Assembly: GCF_007559435.1 (NCBI RefSeq)
Contig: NZ_VMBP01000004.1
Span: 186,001 to 250,000 of the forward strand
Reading direction: 5' to 3'
Source: Ancylobacter moscoviensis
GTDB taxonomy: Bacteria > Pseudomonadota > Alphaproteobacteria > Rhizobiales > Xanthobacteraceae
DNA: 64,000 nucleotides
Shown: one piece after another, positions 32,298 through 42,827 of the stretch
How positions within the stretch are numbered: the stretch's first letter is position 1
Layout of the letters: the number at the start of each line of letters is the position of its first letter
Notes under the pieces: generated by a model
What the model saw: the letters and a program-made list of their open reading frames with translations, nothing else
The model's database searches: none
Told to the model about the DNA's origin: nothing
Translations under genes and position numbers: made by a program

Positions 32298-33386
32298 ATG
32301 GTAGTTGCCGCCAAGAAATCGCCCGTCAGCAAGACCGTCGGAAAGGCCGCCGCTCCGAAAGCCCCGGCCAAGGCGGCCGCGGCCAGGAGCCCGGCGCGCC
32401 GGTCTGACAAGGCCGCCGCGGTTCTCGACTTCTCCAAGGACGATGAACTCGACGCCTACCGCCGGATGCTCGAAATTCGCCGATTCGAGGAAAAGGCCGG
32501 CCAGCTCTACGGCATGGGTCTCATCGGCGGCTTCTGCCATCTCTATATCGGCCAGGAAGCGGTCGTCGTCGGCATGCAGGCCGCCCTCAAGGATGGCGAT
32601 CAGGTCATCACCGGCTATCGCGATCACGGCCACATGCTGGCCTGCGGCATGGACCCCAAGGGCGTGATGGCCGAGCTCACCGGCCGCCGCGGCGGTTATT
32701 CCAAGGGCAAGGGCGGCTCGATGCACATGTTCAGCATCGAGAAGGGCTTCTTCGGTGGTCACGGCATCGTTGGCGCTCAGGTTTCTCTCGGCACCGGCCT
32801 CGCCTTCGCCGATCACTACCGCGGCAATGGCGGCGTCTGCCTGACCTATTTCGGTGACGGCGCCGCCAATCAGGGCCAGGTCTATGAGAGCTTCAACATG
32901 GCGGAGCTCTGGAAGCTGCCGGTCATCTACATCATCGAGAACAACAAGTATGCGATGGGCACCGCGGTGAACCGCGCGTCCGCCCAGACCGATTTCTCCA
33001 AGCGCGGCACCTCCTTCAACATTCCCGGCGAACAGGTCGACGGCATGGACGTGCGGGCGGTCAAGGCCGCCGGCGCCCGCGCGGTCGAGTTCGCCCGTTC
33101 CGGCAAGGGGCCGTACATCCTCGAGATGCTCACCTACCGCTATCGCGGCCACTCCATGTCGGACCCGGCCAAGTACCGGTCCAAGGAGGAGGTGCAGAAG
33201 ATGCGCACCGAGCACGATCCCATCGAGCAGGTGCGCAACCGCCTGCTGGAGAAGAAGTGGGCGACCGAGGACGAGCTGAAGGCGATCGACGCCGAGATCC
33301 GCGACCAGATGAACGCGGCCGCCGACTTCGCCAGCGCCGATCCGGAGCCGGACGCCTCCGAGCTCTACACCGACGTGCTGCGCTGA
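32298..33386 (+). CDS. pdhA: pyruvate dehydrogenase E1 component subunit alpha
   Basis: Thiamine-diphosphate subunit that decarboxylates pyruvate. The protein is 362 aa. A Lys/Ala/Pro-rich N-terminal extension (about 1-40) precedes the E1-alpha fold: YRRMLEIRRFEEKAGQLY, YRDHGHMLACGMD, GKGGSMHMF, the ThDP motif YFGDGAANQGQVYESFNMAELWKLPVIYIIENNKYAMGT, and the regulatory-loop region YRYRGHSMSDPAKYRS. GAGGAAG precedes the start. First gene of the pdhA-orf99-pdhB-pdhC-lpdA operon; two inverted repeats lie upstream. Confidence 0.97.
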   Translation: MVVAAKKSPVSKTVGKAAAPKAPAKAAAARSPARRSDKAAAVLDFSKDDELDAYRRMLEIRRFEEKAGQLYGMGLIGGFCHLYIGQEAVVVGMQAALKDGDQVITGYRDHGHMLACGMDPKGVMAELTGRRGGYSKGKGGSMHMFSIEKGFFGGHGIVGAQVSLGTGLAFADHYRGNGGVCLTYFGDGAANQGQVYESFNMAELWKLPVIYIIENNKYAMGTAVNRASAQTDFSKRGTSFNIPGEQVDGMDVRAVKAAGARAVEFARSGKGPYILEMLTYRYRGHSMSDPAKYRSKEEVQKMRTEHDPIEQVRNRLLEKKWATEDELKAIDAEIRDQMNAAADFASADPEPDASELYTDVLR

Positions 33387-33402
33387 ACGGCGGAACGCGC
33401 GG

Positions 33403-33702
33403 ATGCTCGCCGAGCTGTTCTGGGTCACGCTGGTCGCCGGTGTATCGGCGGCGGTGGTCATCTGGGTCTTCGCGGCCCGGCTTGCCCTTCGCCTCGCCGG
33501 TGCCCGGCAAGCTGGCCCGCTCGGCTGGGTTCTCGCCGTGCTCTGGCCCTTCGGGGCACGTCAGACCGCCGGCGCCAGTGCCGAAACGGCGACCATGCTG
33601 AACAAGATGATGGTCGCCTTCTTCATTGCCATTCTCGTCGCCATCGCCTCGATGGCCGTCTACAGCAACCTGACGTTCGTTCCGCCGGTACGGACGCAGT
33701 GA
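33403..33702 (+). CDS. small two-helix membrane protein within the pdh operon
   Basis: A 99-aa protein, not recognised. Two hydrophobic helices are clear ([22 protein letters not shown], about 4-25, and [19 protein letters not shown], about 69-87), joined by a basic/aromatic loop with [13 protein letters not shown]. It starts 16 bp after pdhA and ends 40 bp before pdhB, so it should be co-transcribed with the complex. Codon use looks like its neighbours. No role in PDH is known to me; membrane tethering of the complex is one idea, a by-stander gene the simpler one. Confidence 0.7.
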   Translation: MLAELFWVTLVAGVSAAVVIWVFAARLALRLAGARQAGPLGWVLAVLWPFGARQTAGASAETATMLNKMMVAFFIAILVAIASMAVYSNLTFVPPVRTQ

Positions 33703-33742
33703 CGCGCGATTGTTGACGCACGTTTCTTTGGGGAACGCCGCC

Positions 33743-35149
33743 ATGCCGACCGAAGTCCTTATGCCTGCGCTCTCTCCGACCATGGAGAAGGGCAACCTAG
33801 CCAAGTGGCTCAAGAAAGAGGGCGACACGGTCAAGTCCGGCGACGTGATCGCCGAGATCGAGACCGACAAGGCGACCATGGAGGTCGAGGCCATCGACGA
33901 GGGCACCCTCGGCAAGATCCTCGTGCCGGAAGGCACGCAGGATGTCGCGGTGAACACGCCGATCGCCGTCATCCTCGCCGATGGCGAGGATGCGAGCGCG
34001 GTCAGTGTGCCGAGCCCGAAGGCCGCCGCGCCGGTCCCAACCGCACCGGTCGAGCCCTCGCCGGTGGCGGTGTCCGCCCCGGCGACGCCCGCTGTCGTCA
34101 CCTCCGCCGTCGCCGCGCCGCCTCAGCCCGAGGTTCTGCCCGAGCCGGACGTTCCGGAAGGCACCGAGTTCGTCAACCAGACCATGCGCGAGGCGCTGCG
34201 CGACGCCATGGCCGAGGAGATGCGCCGCGACGGCGACGTCTTTGTCATGGGTGAGGAGGTCGCCGAGTATCAGGGCGCCTACAAGATCACCCAGGGGCTG
34301 CTGCAGGAATTCGGCGCGCGGCGCGTGATCGACACGCCGATCACCGAGCACGGCTTCGCCGGCGTCGGCGTCGGCGCGGCGATGGCGGGCCTCAAGCCCA
34401 TCGTCGAGTTCATGACCTTCAACTTCGCCATGCAGGCGATCGACCAGATCATCAACTCCGCCGCCAAGACGCACTACATGTCGGGCGGCCAGATCGGCTG
34501 CTCCATCGTGTTCCGCGGCCCGAACGGCGCCGCCGCCCGCGTCGCCGCCCAGCACAGCCAGGATTATTCCGCCTGGTACAGCCACATTCCGGGCCTCAAG
34601 GTGGTCGCGCCCTATACGGCGGCCGACGCCAAGGGGCTTCTCAAGTCGGCGATCCGCGATCCCAACCCGATCATCTTTCTCGAGAATGAGATCCTGTATG
34701 GGCACGCCTCCCCGGTGCCGAAGCTGGACGACTATACCGTTCCGATCGGCAAGGCGAAGATCGCACGTCCCGGCAAGGACGTGACGCTGGTCGCCTGGTC
34801 CATCGGCATGAACTACGCGCTGAAGGCCGCTGAGGAGCTGTCCAAGCTCGGCATCGAGGCCGAGGTGATCGACCTGCGCACCATCCGCCCGCTGGACATC
34901 GAGACCATCATCGCCTCGGTCCAGAAGACCGGGCGCTGCGTCACGGTGGAGGAGGGCTGGCCGCAGTCGGGTGTCGGCTCCGAGATCGTCGCCCAGCTGG
35001 TCGAGAAGGCGTTCGATTATCTCGACGCCCCCGTGCTGCGGGTGACCGGCAAGGACGTGCCGATGCCTTACGCCGCGAACCTCGAAAAGCTCGCCCTTCC
35101 GTCGGTGCAGGACGTCATCGACGCCGCCCGGGCCGTCACCTATCGCTGA
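33743..35149 (+). CDS. pdhB: pyruvate dehydrogenase E1 component subunit beta with lipoyl domain
   Basis: The protein is 468 aa, longer than a standard E1-beta (about 325 aa), because it carries an N-terminal biotinyl/lipoyl domain (1-80) with the lipoyl-lysine motif ETDKATME (Lys43). A Pro/Ala/Val-rich linker (about 88-140) follows, then the E1-beta body: [71 protein letters not shown] and the C-terminal transketolase domain. Lipoylated E1-beta is known from Sinorhizobium and Zymomonas. The start is [15 protein letters not shown] with GGGGAA upstream. Confidence 0.96.
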   Translation: MPTEVLMPALSPTMEKGNLAKWLKKEGDTVKSGDVIAEIETDKATMEVEAIDEGTLGKILVPEGTQDVAVNTPIAVILADGEDASAVSVPSPKAAAPVPTAPVEPSPVAVSAPATPAVVTSAVAAPPQPEVLPEPDVPEGTEFVNQTMREALRDAMAEEMRRDGDVFVMGEEVAEYQGAYKITQGLLQEFGARRVIDTPITEHGFAGVGVGAAMAGLKPIVEFMTFNFAMQAIDQIINSAAKTHYMSGGQIGCSIVFRGPNGAAARVAAQHSQDYSAWYSHIPGLKVVAPYTAADAKGLLKSAIRDPNPIIFLENEILYGHASPVPKLDDYTVPIGKAKIARPGKDVTLVAWSIGMNYALKAAEELSKLGIEAEVIDLRTIRPLDIETIIASVQKTGRCVTVEEGWPQSGVGSEIVAQLVEKAFDYLDAPVLRVTGKDVPMPYAANLEKLALPSVQDVIDAARAVTYR

Positions 35150-35163
35150 GGACGGAGATCGCC

Positions 35164-36525
35164 ATGTCCATCGAGATCCTCATGCCGGCCCTGTCTCCCA
35201 CCATGGAGAAGGGCAACCTGGCCAAGTGGCTGAAAAAGGAGGGCGACAAAGTCGCCCCCGGCGACGTGATCGCCGAGATCGAGACCGACAAGGCCACGAT
35301 GGAAGTCGAGGCCATCGACGAGGGCACGCTGGCCAAGATCGTCGTGCCGGAAGGCACAGTCGACGTGCCGGTGAACCAGCTCATCGCCGTGCTTGCCACC
35401 GATGGCGAGGACGTGAAGGCCGTGGCAGCCGGCAGTGGTGCCGCGCCGGCCAAGGCTGAGGCCCCGAAGGCCGAAGCTTCGAAGGTGGAGGCGCCCAAGG
35501 CTCCGGAGCCGGCCGCGCCTGTTCCGGCCCCGGCGGCTCCCGCGGCTCCGGTTTCGGCGCCCGCCGCTTCCGGCGCTCGTGTGTTTGCCTCGCCTCTGGC
35601 CCGTCGCCTCGCGAAGGAGAAGGGCATCGACCTCTCCGTGGTGAAGGGTTCCGGCCCGCGCGGCCGCGTCGTTGCGGCGGATGTCGTTGCCGCCCCGGCT
35701 GGCGGTGCCGCGAAGCCGGCCGTCGCACCGGCTGCGGGTTCGGCTCCCGCCGCCCCGGTTGCTGCTCCGCTGTCCAACAGCGCACTGCTGGAGCAGGTGA
35801 AGGCCTACTACGAGCCCGGCACCTATGAGGAAGTGCCGCTCGACGCCATGCGCCGGGTCATCGCCCAGCGCATGACCGAGGCCCGGCAGACGGTGCCGAC
35901 CTTCTACCTCACCGTCGATTGCGACGTGGATGCGTTGCTGAAGCTGCGCGAGGAACTGAACAAGGCGGCCCCCGAGAAGGATGGCAAGCCAGCCTACAAG
36001 CTCTCGGTCAACGACTTCGTCATCAAGGCCTACGCGCTCGCCTTCCAGCAGGTTCCGGATGCCAACCAGGTGTGGGGCGGCGACCGCTATCTCAAGCTGA
36101 AGCATTCCGATATCGGTGTCGCGGTGGCGATCGACGGCGGCAAGGGCCTTCTGACTCCGATCATCCGCAAGGCGGAGACCAAGACTCTGTCGGCGATCTC
36201 CAACGAGACCCGCGATTTCGCTGCCCGCGCCCGCAACAAGAAGCTGATGCCGCATGAATATCAGGGCGGATCGTCGGCGATTTCGAACCTCGGCATGTTT
36301 GGAATCAAGGACTTCACGGCAATCATTAATCCGCCGCATGCAACGATCCTTGCGGTCGGCACCAGCGAGCAGCGTGCGGTGGTGAAGGGCGGGCAGCTGG
36401 CGGTGGCGACGCAAATGACTGTCACCGTCTCCTGCGACCATCGGGTGATGGACGGCGCCATGGGCGCGCAGCTCCTCACCGCCTTCAAGCAGATCATCGA
36501 AAAGCCGATGTCGATGCTGGTCTGA
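35164..36525 (+). CDS. pdhC: dihydrolipoamide acetyltransferase (PDH E2)
   Basis: Core of the pyruvate dehydrogenase complex, moving acetyl groups to CoA. The protein is 453 aa: one N-terminal lipoyl domain (Lys43 in ETDKATME), an Ala/Pro/Lys linker (about 88-135), a peripheral subunit-binding domain (VFASPLARRLAKEKGIDLSVVKGSGPRGRVVAADV, about 138-175), a second linker and the catalytic CAT domain (about 220-453) ending with the active-site His in VSCDHRVMDGAMGAQLL. Its lipoyl domain closely resembles that of the adjacent pdhB. Confidence 0.97.
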   Translation: MSIEILMPALSPTMEKGNLAKWLKKEGDKVAPGDVIAEIETDKATMEVEAIDEGTLAKIVVPEGTVDVPVNQLIAVLATDGEDVKAVAAGSGAAPAKAEAPKAEASKVEAPKAPEPAAPVPAPAAPAAPVSAPAASGARVFASPLARRLAKEKGIDLSVVKGSGPRGRVVAADVVAAPAGGAAKPAVAPAAGSAPAAPVAAPLSNSALLEQVKAYYEPGTYEEVPLDAMRRVIAQRMTEARQTVPTFYLTVDCDVDALLKLREELNKAAPEKDGKPAYKLSVNDFVIKAYALAFQQVPDANQVWGGDRYLKLKHSDIGVAVAIDGGKGLLTPIIRKAETKTLSAISNETRDFAARARNKKLMPHEYQGGSSAISNLGMFGIKDFTAIINPPHATILAVGTSEQRAVVKGGQLAVATQMTVTVSCDHRVMDGAMGAQLLTAFKQIIEKPMSMLV

Positions 36526-36534
36526 GGTACGATC

Positions 36535-37953
36535 ATGGCGAACAACTACGACGTCCTCATCATCGGTTCCGGCCCCGGCGGGTATGTCGGCGCCATTCGC
36601 GCCGCGCAGCTCGGCCTCAAGGTCGGCGTGGTGGAGCGCTCCTTCGTGGGCGGCATCTGCCCGAACTGGGGCTGCATCCCGGCCAAGGCGCTGCTGCGCT
36701 CGGCCGAGATCATCCACTACATCGAGCATGCCAAGGACTACGGCCTCATCGCCGAGAAGACCGGCGTCGACATCGCCGGCGTGGTGAAGCGCTCGCGCGG
36801 CATCGCCGCGCAGATGAGCAACGGGGTCGGCTTCCTGCTCAAGAAGAACAAGGTCGACATCATCTGGGGGCAGGCGACCATCACCGCTCCCGGCAAGGTG
36901 TCCGTCGCCGCCTCGTCCGAGCCCGCGCCCAAGGGCGCATTGCCGGCCGGTGAGTACACCGCCAAGAACATCGTCATCGCCACGGGCGCCCGCCCGCGCG
37001 CGCTGCCCGGCATCGAGCCGGACAAGAAGCTGATCTGGACCTATTTCGAGGCGCTGGCACCGGCGAGCGTTCCGAAGTCGCTGCTGATCATGGGCTCGGG
37101 CGCCATCGGCGTCGAATTCGCCTCTTTTTACAAGGCGATGGGCTCGGATGTGACGATCATCGAGCTGCTGCCGCAGATCCTCCCCGTCGAGGACGAGGAG
37201 ATCGCCGAGCACGCCCGCAAGCGCTTCGAGAAGCAGGGCATCAAGATCCTCACCGGCGCCAAGGTTTCCAAGGTCGTGAAGGGCGCCGACAGCGTGACTG
37301 CGACGGTGGAGACGGCGGACGGCAAGAGCCAGACGCTGACCGCCGACCGGCTGATCTCGGCCGTCGGCGTCGTCGGCAACATCGAGAATCTTGGCCTCGA
37401 GAAGCTCGGCGTGAAGACCGATCGTGGCTGCGTGGTGGTCGATGGCCTGTGCCGCACCAACGTACCCGGCATCTGGGCCATCGGCGATGTCGCTGGTCCG
37501 CCCATGCTCGCTCACAAGGCGGAGCACGAGGGTGTCATCGCTGCCGAGGCCATCGCCGGCAAGCATGCCCACCCGATGGACAAGCTGATGATTCCCGGCT
37601 GCACCTACTGCATGCCGCAGGTGGCCTCCGTCGGTCTCACCGAGAAGAAGGCCAAGGAGGCAGGCTACGAGATCAAGGTCGGCCGCTTCCCCTTCATCGG
37701 CAACGGCAAGGCCGTGGCGCTCGGCGAGCCGGAGGGGCTGGTGAAGACGATCTTCGACGCCAAGACGGGCCAGCTGCTGGGCGCGCACCTCGTCGGCGCG
37801 GAGGTGACCGAGCTCATCCAGGGCTTCGTTCTGGCGATGAATCTGGAAACCACTGAGGAAGAGCTGATAAACGCCGTCTTCCCGCATCCGACGGTTTCTG
37901 AGACGATGCACGAGAGCGTGCTCAATGCCTATGGGCGCGCGATTCATATCTGA
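36535..37953 (+). CDS. lpdA: dihydrolipoyl dehydrogenase (E3)
   Basis: FAD enzyme that reoxidises dihydrolipoamide with NAD+. The protein is 472 aa. The FAD site GSGPGGYVGAIRAAQLG (11-27), redox-active disulphide Cys42/Cys47 in GGICPNWGCIPAKALLR, NAD-binding GSGAIGVEFASFYKAMG, WAIGDVAGPPMLAHKAEHEG and the C-terminal HPTVSETMHE with the catalytic His are present. It is 9 bp after pdhC, so it is the E3 of this complex, although E3 often also serves 2-oxoglutarate dehydrogenase. Confidence 0.97.
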   Translation: MANNYDVLIIGSGPGGYVGAIRAAQLGLKVGVVERSFVGGICPNWGCIPAKALLRSAEIIHYIEHAKDYGLIAEKTGVDIAGVVKRSRGIAAQMSNGVGFLLKKNKVDIIWGQATITAPGKVSVAASSEPAPKGALPAGEYTAKNIVIATGARPRALPGIEPDKKLIWTYFEALAPASVPKSLLIMGSGAIGVEFASFYKAMGSDVTIIELLPQILPVEDEEIAEHARKRFEKQGIKILTGAKVSKVVKGADSVTATVETADGKSQTLTADRLISAVGVVGNIENLGLEKLGVKTDRGCVVVDGLCRTNVPGIWAIGDVAGPPMLAHKAEHEGVIAAEAIAGKHAHPMDKLMIPGCTYCMPQVASVGLTEKKAKEAGYEIKVGRFPFIGNGKAVALGEPEGLVKTIFDAKTGQLLGAHLVGAEVTELIQGFVLAMNLETTEEELINAVFPHPTVSETMHESVLNAYGRAIHI

Positions 37954-37993
37954 AGTCGGGCCGGGGCGGCCCGTACGGGGGTAGGAGCCTTTG

Positions 37994-38275
37994 ATGGACG
38001 GACAGATCTATTCGGCCTTGAACGAGCCGGGCGTCGGCTGGTTCGCGATGATCATCATCGGCCTGCTCGCGGGCTGGATCGCCGAGAGGGTCACCGAGAG
38101 CGACCATGGGCTCCTCGGGAACCTGCTCTTCGGTCTTATCGGCGCTTTCGTTGGCAAGTACCTCGCCGAGATCGTCGACATTCCCGTCTTCGGCTTCTTC
38201 CGCACGCTGATCGCGGCGACGGTGGGCGCCATCCTCGTGCTGTTCGTCTGGCGGAAGATCCGCACCGGCCGATAG
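37994..38275 (+). CDS. GlsB/YeaQ/YmgE family membrane protein
   Basis: A 93-aa protein of the transglycosylase-associated family, function unknown, often stress-linked. Three hydrophobic helices: WFAMIIIGLLAGWIAERV (about 16-33), HGLLGNLLFGLIGAFVGKYL (about 39-58) and FFRTLIAATVGAILVLFVW (about 68-86), with the G-rich IGLLAGWIAE and GLIGAFVG typical of the family. ATG 37994 is chosen because TAGGAG lies 6 nt before it. Placed between lpdA and lipA. Confidence 0.85.
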   Translation: MDGQIYSALNEPGVGWFAMIIIGLLAGWIAERVTESDHGLLGNLLFGLIGAFVGKYLAEIVDIPVFGFFRTLIAATVGAILVLFVWRKIRTGR

Positions 38276-38458
38276 GCCGCCGGAGGGCGGCGCGTCGCGA
38301 GGCGTGCCGCTCCCATGTCCTGGCGCCGGGGTTCGGTGTCATGCGTCCGGCACGGGGCGGGTGCGTTGGCGCTCCCCTTTCGCAACGGCGGGACGAGGCT
38401 TAACTGTGGGGCAACCGGCTCGCGGTTCCGACCGTCGAGTGCAGCCAGCGGAAAGCGA

Positions 38459-39445
38459 ATGGTCGTCGTTCTCAACACTCTCAACCGCGCTCTCGAAAAG
38501 CCTCGTCACCCGGAAAAGGTGAAGCGCGCCGAGACGCCCGTGCTGAAGAAGCCGGACTGGATCCGCGTCCGCGCGCCGGGTACGCCCGGCTGGCAGGAAA
38601 CGGCGAACATCGTCCGCGCCAACGGCCTCGTCACCGTGTGCGAGGAGGCGAGCTGCCCCAACATCGGCGAGTGCTGGCAGAAGAAGCACGCGACGTTCAT
38701 GATCATGGGCGACACGTGCACGCGCGCCTGCGCGTTCTGCAACGTGCGCACCGGAATGCCCGGGCCGCTCGATCGGGACGAGCCGCAGAAGGTCGCCGAT
38801 GCCGTGGCCCGGCTCGGGCTCGAGCATGTGGTGGTGACCTCCGTCGACCGCGACGATCTCGCGGACGGCGGCGCCGAGCATTTCGCCCGTACCATCCGCT
38901 CCATCCGCGCTACCAGCCCGGGCACGACCATCGAGGTACTGACACCCGATTTCCTGCGCAAGGATGGCGCGCTGGAGGTGGTGGTCGAGGCGCGTCCCGA
39001 CGTGTTCAATCACAATCTCGAATGCGTGCCTTCGCTGTACCTCAAGGTGAGGCCCGGCGCGCGCTACTTCCATTCGCTACGCCTACTTCAGCAGGTGAAG
39101 GAGCTCGATCCCTCCATCTTCACCAAGTCCGGCATCATGGTCGGTCTCGGCGAGGAGCGGAACGAGGTGCTGCAGCTCATGGACGACCTGCGCTCGGCCG
39201 ATATCGACTTCATGACCATCGGCCAGTACCTCCAGCCGACGCGCAAGCATCATCCGGTGATGGCCTTCGTGACGCCTGAGGATTTCAAGTCCTACGAGAC
39301 CATCGCCTATGCGAAGGGCTTCCTCATGGTGTCGTCGAGCCCGCTGACTCGCTCGTCGCATCATGCCGGCGAGGACTTCGCCCGGCTGCGCGCCGCACGC
39401 GACGCCAAGCTCGGGACCGCGGTCGCTCCGGCGGTTATCGCCTGA
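38459..39445 (+). CDS. lipA: lipoyl synthase
   Basis: Radical SAM enzyme that inserts two sulphurs into octanoyl groups to make lipoyl cofactor. The protein is 328 aa. Auxiliary cluster cysteines lie in [13 protein letters not shown] and the radical SAM cluster in [13 protein letters not shown]; the C-terminal RSSHHAGE supplies the conserved Ser of the auxiliary cluster (PLTRSS). The start is [12 protein letters not shown] with GGAAAG upstream; earlier in-frame codons look non-coding. It lies next to the lipoate-dependent PDH genes whose PdhB and PdhC it would modify. Confidence 0.97.
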   Translation: MVVVLNTLNRALEKPRHPEKVKRAETPVLKKPDWIRVRAPGTPGWQETANIVRANGLVTVCEEASCPNIGECWQKKHATFMIMGDTCTRACAFCNVRTGMPGPLDRDEPQKVADAVARLGLEHVVVTSVDRDDLADGGAEHFARTIRSIRATSPGTTIEVLTPDFLRKDGALEVVVEARPDVFNHNLECVPSLYLKVRPGARYFHSLRLLQQVKELDPSIFTKSGIMVGLGEERNEVLQLMDDLRSADIDFMTIGQYLQPTRKHHPVMAFVTPEDFKSYETIAYAKGFLMVSSSPLTRSSHHAGEDFARLRAARDAKLGTAVAPAVIA

Positions 39446-39448
39446 GCG

Positions 39449-39919
39449 ATGCCGGCCTTCCGCAACAAGCGGCGCGTCCGCCATTCGGCGTCGGACATGT
39501 TCGATCTGGTGGCGGATGTGGAGCGCTATCCCGAATTCGTACCGCTCTGCGAGAAGCTGCATGTACGCCGGCGCGTGGCGAGCGGGGAGGGCGTCGACAT
39601 CCTCGTCGCCGACATGGGCGTCGCCTACAAGATGTTTCGTGAGAGCTTCACCAGCCGCGTCACGCTCGACCGGCCGCGCCTGTCCATCGTGGTGGAATAT
39701 CTCGATGGGCCGTTCAGCCGGCTGGAGAACCGCTGGACCTTCAAGCTGCTGGAAGAGCGGGCCTCCGAGGTCGACTTCTACATTTCCTACGACTTCCGTT
39801 CGCGCACGCTCGGCCTGCTGATGGGGGCGATGTTCGACGCCGCCTTCCGCCGCTTCGCCGAGGCGTTCGAGGTGCGGGCGGACGAGATCTATGGCCGTCA
39901 GGATCTCGCGGGCGCCTGA
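39449..39919 (+). CDS. COQ10/RatA-like START domain protein
   Basis: A 156-aa SRPBCC/START-fold protein: RRVRHSASDMFDLVADVERYPEFVPLCEKLHV at the N-terminus and LENRWTFKLLEERASEVDFYISYDFRSRTLGLLMGAMFDAAFRRFAEAFEVRA at the C-terminus. Family members bind ubiquinone (COQ10) or, in E. coli, were named the ribosome-associating toxin RatA. In Alphaproteobacteria it commonly follows lipA and is best read as a coenzyme Q-binding protein. It starts 3 bp after the lipA stop and overlaps the convergent cinA by 22 bp. Confidence 0.88.
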   Translation: MPAFRNKRRVRHSASDMFDLVADVERYPEFVPLCEKLHVRRRVASGEGVDILVADMGVAYKMFRESFTSRVTLDRPRLSIVVEYLDGPFSRLENRWTFKLLEERASEVDFYISYDFRSRTLGLLMGAMFDAAFRRFAEAFEVRADEIYGRQDLAGA

Positions 39920-40413
39920 GCGGCCAATTCCGCCAGCATGGCAAGCGCGGTGAGCACGGAGAGCCGGCGCACCCCGGCGCGGTCCTGCCCGGCGAAGACC
40001 TCCCGGCGGACCAGGACGGCGCCCTTGTCGTTCCCCGCCGCGAAGTGCACGAGGCCAACCGGCTTTTCCGCCGAACCGCCGCCGGGGCCGGCAATGCCGG
40101 TGATCGAAACGCCGAGCGAGGTCCTTGCCATGCGCAGCAGGCCGGTGACCATCTCGCGGGCCGTCTCTTCGCTTACCGCGCCGTGGGCGGCGAGGGTGGC
40201 CGGCGAGACGCCGAGAACCTCGATCTTCGCCTGGTTCGAATAGGTGACGAAGCCCCGGTCCACCACGTCGGAGGAGCCCGCAATGTCGGTCAAGGCGCCG
40301 GCGACGAGGCCGCCGGTGCAGGATTCGGCGGTCGAGACGGTGAGGCCGCGAGCGCGGCAGAGGTCGAGCACCCGCATGGCCTCGATGTCGATGGCGTCCC
40401 GTGCGTCGTTCAT
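39898..40413 (-). CDS. CinA C-terminal domain protein, NMN amidohydrolase (PncC type)
   Basis: The protein is 171 aa, equal to the stand-alone CinA C-terminal domain, which deamidates nicotinamide mononucleotide in the pyridine nucleotide cycle. The signatures VSTAESCTGGLVAGALTDIAGSSDVVDRGFVTYSNQAKIEVLGV and SLGVSITGIAGPGGGSAEKPVGLVHFA are intact. There is no N-terminal molybdopterin-binding domain. It follows ispDF by 16 bp and is probably co-transcribed. Confidence 0.92.
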   Translation of the reverse strand: MNDARDAIDIEAMRVLDLCRARGLTVSTAESCTGGLVAGALTDIAGSSDVVDRGFVTYSNQAKIEVLGVSPATLAAHGAVSEETAREMVTGLLRMARTSLGVSITGIAGPGGGSAEKPVGLVHFAAGNDKGAVLVRREVFAGQDRAGVRRLSVLTALAMLAELAAQAPARS

Positions 40414-40429
40414 GGCGGCCTCCCTGTCC

Positions 40430-41596
40430 TCAGTCGATCCACGGCAGGCGGACAGTGGCCGCCGCCAGCGCGGCGATGCCCTCGCGGCGCCCGGTGAAGC
40501 CGAGTTGCTCGCTGGTCGTCGCCTTCACGCTCACGCGCGCCACCGGGAGGTCGACGATGGCGGCGATGCGTTCGCGCATGGCCTCGCGATGCGGGCCGAT
40601 CTTCGGCGCCTCGCAGACGATGGTGGCGTCGAGATGAGCGATCCGTCCACCCGCCGCGCGCACGAGGTCGGCGGCATGGATAAGGAAGCGGTCCGAGGAA
40701 GCGCCCTTCCATTGCGGATCGGAGGGCGGGAAGTGATGGCCGATATCACCGCTGCCGATGGTGCCGAGCAGCGCGTCAGTCAGCGCGTGCAGCACCACAT
40801 CGGCGTCGGAATGGCCGGCGAGCCCCATCGTGTGGGGAATGCGCAGGCCGCCCAGCACTACATGGTCGCCGGGACCGAAGGCGTGCACGTCGAAGCCGGT
40901 GGCGGTGCGGACATCGGCGAGGGCGAGCAGGGCGTTGCGTTCCGCGGTCACGAAATCCTCGGGCGTGGTGAGCTTGATGTTGGCCGGGTCTCCCGGAAAG
41001 ATCGCGACCCTGTGGCCGGCGGCTTCCGCTACCGCGGCATCGTCCGTCAGGTCGCCATTTTCAGCCTGGGCGCGGTGCGCGGCGAGGATGAGTTCGTAGC
41101 GGAAGGACTGCGGCGTCTGCACGCCGCGCACCGCGTTGCGATCGGGTCCGGTGGCAACGAAGCCGGGATCGGTGAGGGCCTTCAGCGTATCGACCAGCGC
41201 CAGCGCTGGCACGGCGGCGCCATGCGCGGCAGCGGCGGCGACGGCGTCGGCCACCAGCCGCCCGGAGACGAAGGGGCGGGCGGCGTCGTGGATCAGCACG
41301 AGATCGGGCGGATCGGCTGCCAGCGCTTCGAGACCCGCGCGCACGGAAGCCTGCCGCGTCGCGCCGCCGGTAACCGGAGGGCGCACATCGGGAAGCCCCT
41401 CGGCGACGCTGGCGAAAAGGTCGGCATGCTCGGGCGAGATGACCGGCTGCACGAAGCGGATGCCCGGCTGGCCGACGAAGCGGGCAAGTGTCCGGCGCAG
41501 CACGGGCTGGCCGGCTAGCGTGCGGTATTGCTTAGGTAATCCGTCGCCTGCTCTTTGGCCGCGGCCTGCCGCGACCACGATCACGTCCGTGCGCAT
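40430..41596 (-). CDS. ispDF: bifunctional IspD/IspF (MEP pathway)
   Basis: A fusion of two non-consecutive MEP-pathway enzymes for isoprenoid synthesis, typical of Alphaproteobacteria. The protein is 388 aa. The N-terminal cytidylyltransferase (about 1-225) has [25 protein letters not shown] and [10 protein letters not shown]. The C-terminal 2C-methyl-D-erythritol 2,4-cyclodiphosphate synthase (about 230-388) has [19 protein letters not shown] with the metal-binding [21 protein letters not shown] and the catalytic Thr region [13 protein letters not shown]. The start is [17 protein letters not shown] lies 13 nt upstream. Divergent from dusB. Confidence 0.96.
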   Translation of the reverse strand: MRTDVIVVAAGRGQRAGDGLPKQYRTLAGQPVLRRTLARFVGQPGIRFVQPVISPEHADLFASVAEGLPDVRPPVTGGATRQASVRAGLEALAADPPDLVLIHDAARPFVSGRLVADAVAAAAAHGAAVPALALVDTLKALTDPGFVATGPDRNAVRGVQTPQSFRYELILAAHRAQAENGDLTDDAAVAEAAGHRVAIFPGDPANIKLTTPEDFVTAERNALLALADVRTATGFDVHAFGPGDHVVLGGLRIPHTMGLAGHSDADVVLHALTDALLGTIGSGDIGHHFPPSDPQWKGASSDRFLIHAADLVRAAGGRIAHLDATIVCEAPKIGPHREAMRERIAAIVDLPVARVSVKATTSEQLGFTGRREGIAALAAATVRLPWID

Positions 41597-41718
41597 GTTC
41601 GAGTGCATTCCTCCCGGCAGTGACTGCCGCTTCATCAGCGCAGGCTTGCCCCGCAGCCTCGTTTAGCGCAAAAGCGGAGCCTCATTGCAAAAGATTTGGC
41701 ATAAGCCATACAGAAGGG

Positions 41719-41775
41719 TTGATGACGGTCGCGTCGTGGCTATTATATAGGCACCGCTGGTCGGGCTCATATAAT
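41719..41775 (+). promoter_or_regulatory. putative promoter(s) of the dusB-ntr operon
   Basis: Two candidates. The upstream one is TTGATG (41719-41724), 16-bp spacer, TATTAT (41741-41746). The downstream one has a perfect TATAAT at 41770-41775 but no good -35. The second would start transcription near 41782 and give a leader of only about 14 nt before the TTG start of dusB. Confidence 0.5.
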
Positions 41776-41795
41776 GTGCATCGAGTGATCACCGC

Positions 41796-42823
<1,028 letters not shown>

Positions 42824-42827
<4 letters not shown>

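Noticed and set aside
39449-39919. RatA as toxin of a toxin-antitoxin pair
   Set aside because: No antitoxin (RatB-like) gene is adjacent; the location after lipA and the START fold fit the coenzyme Q-binding reading better.
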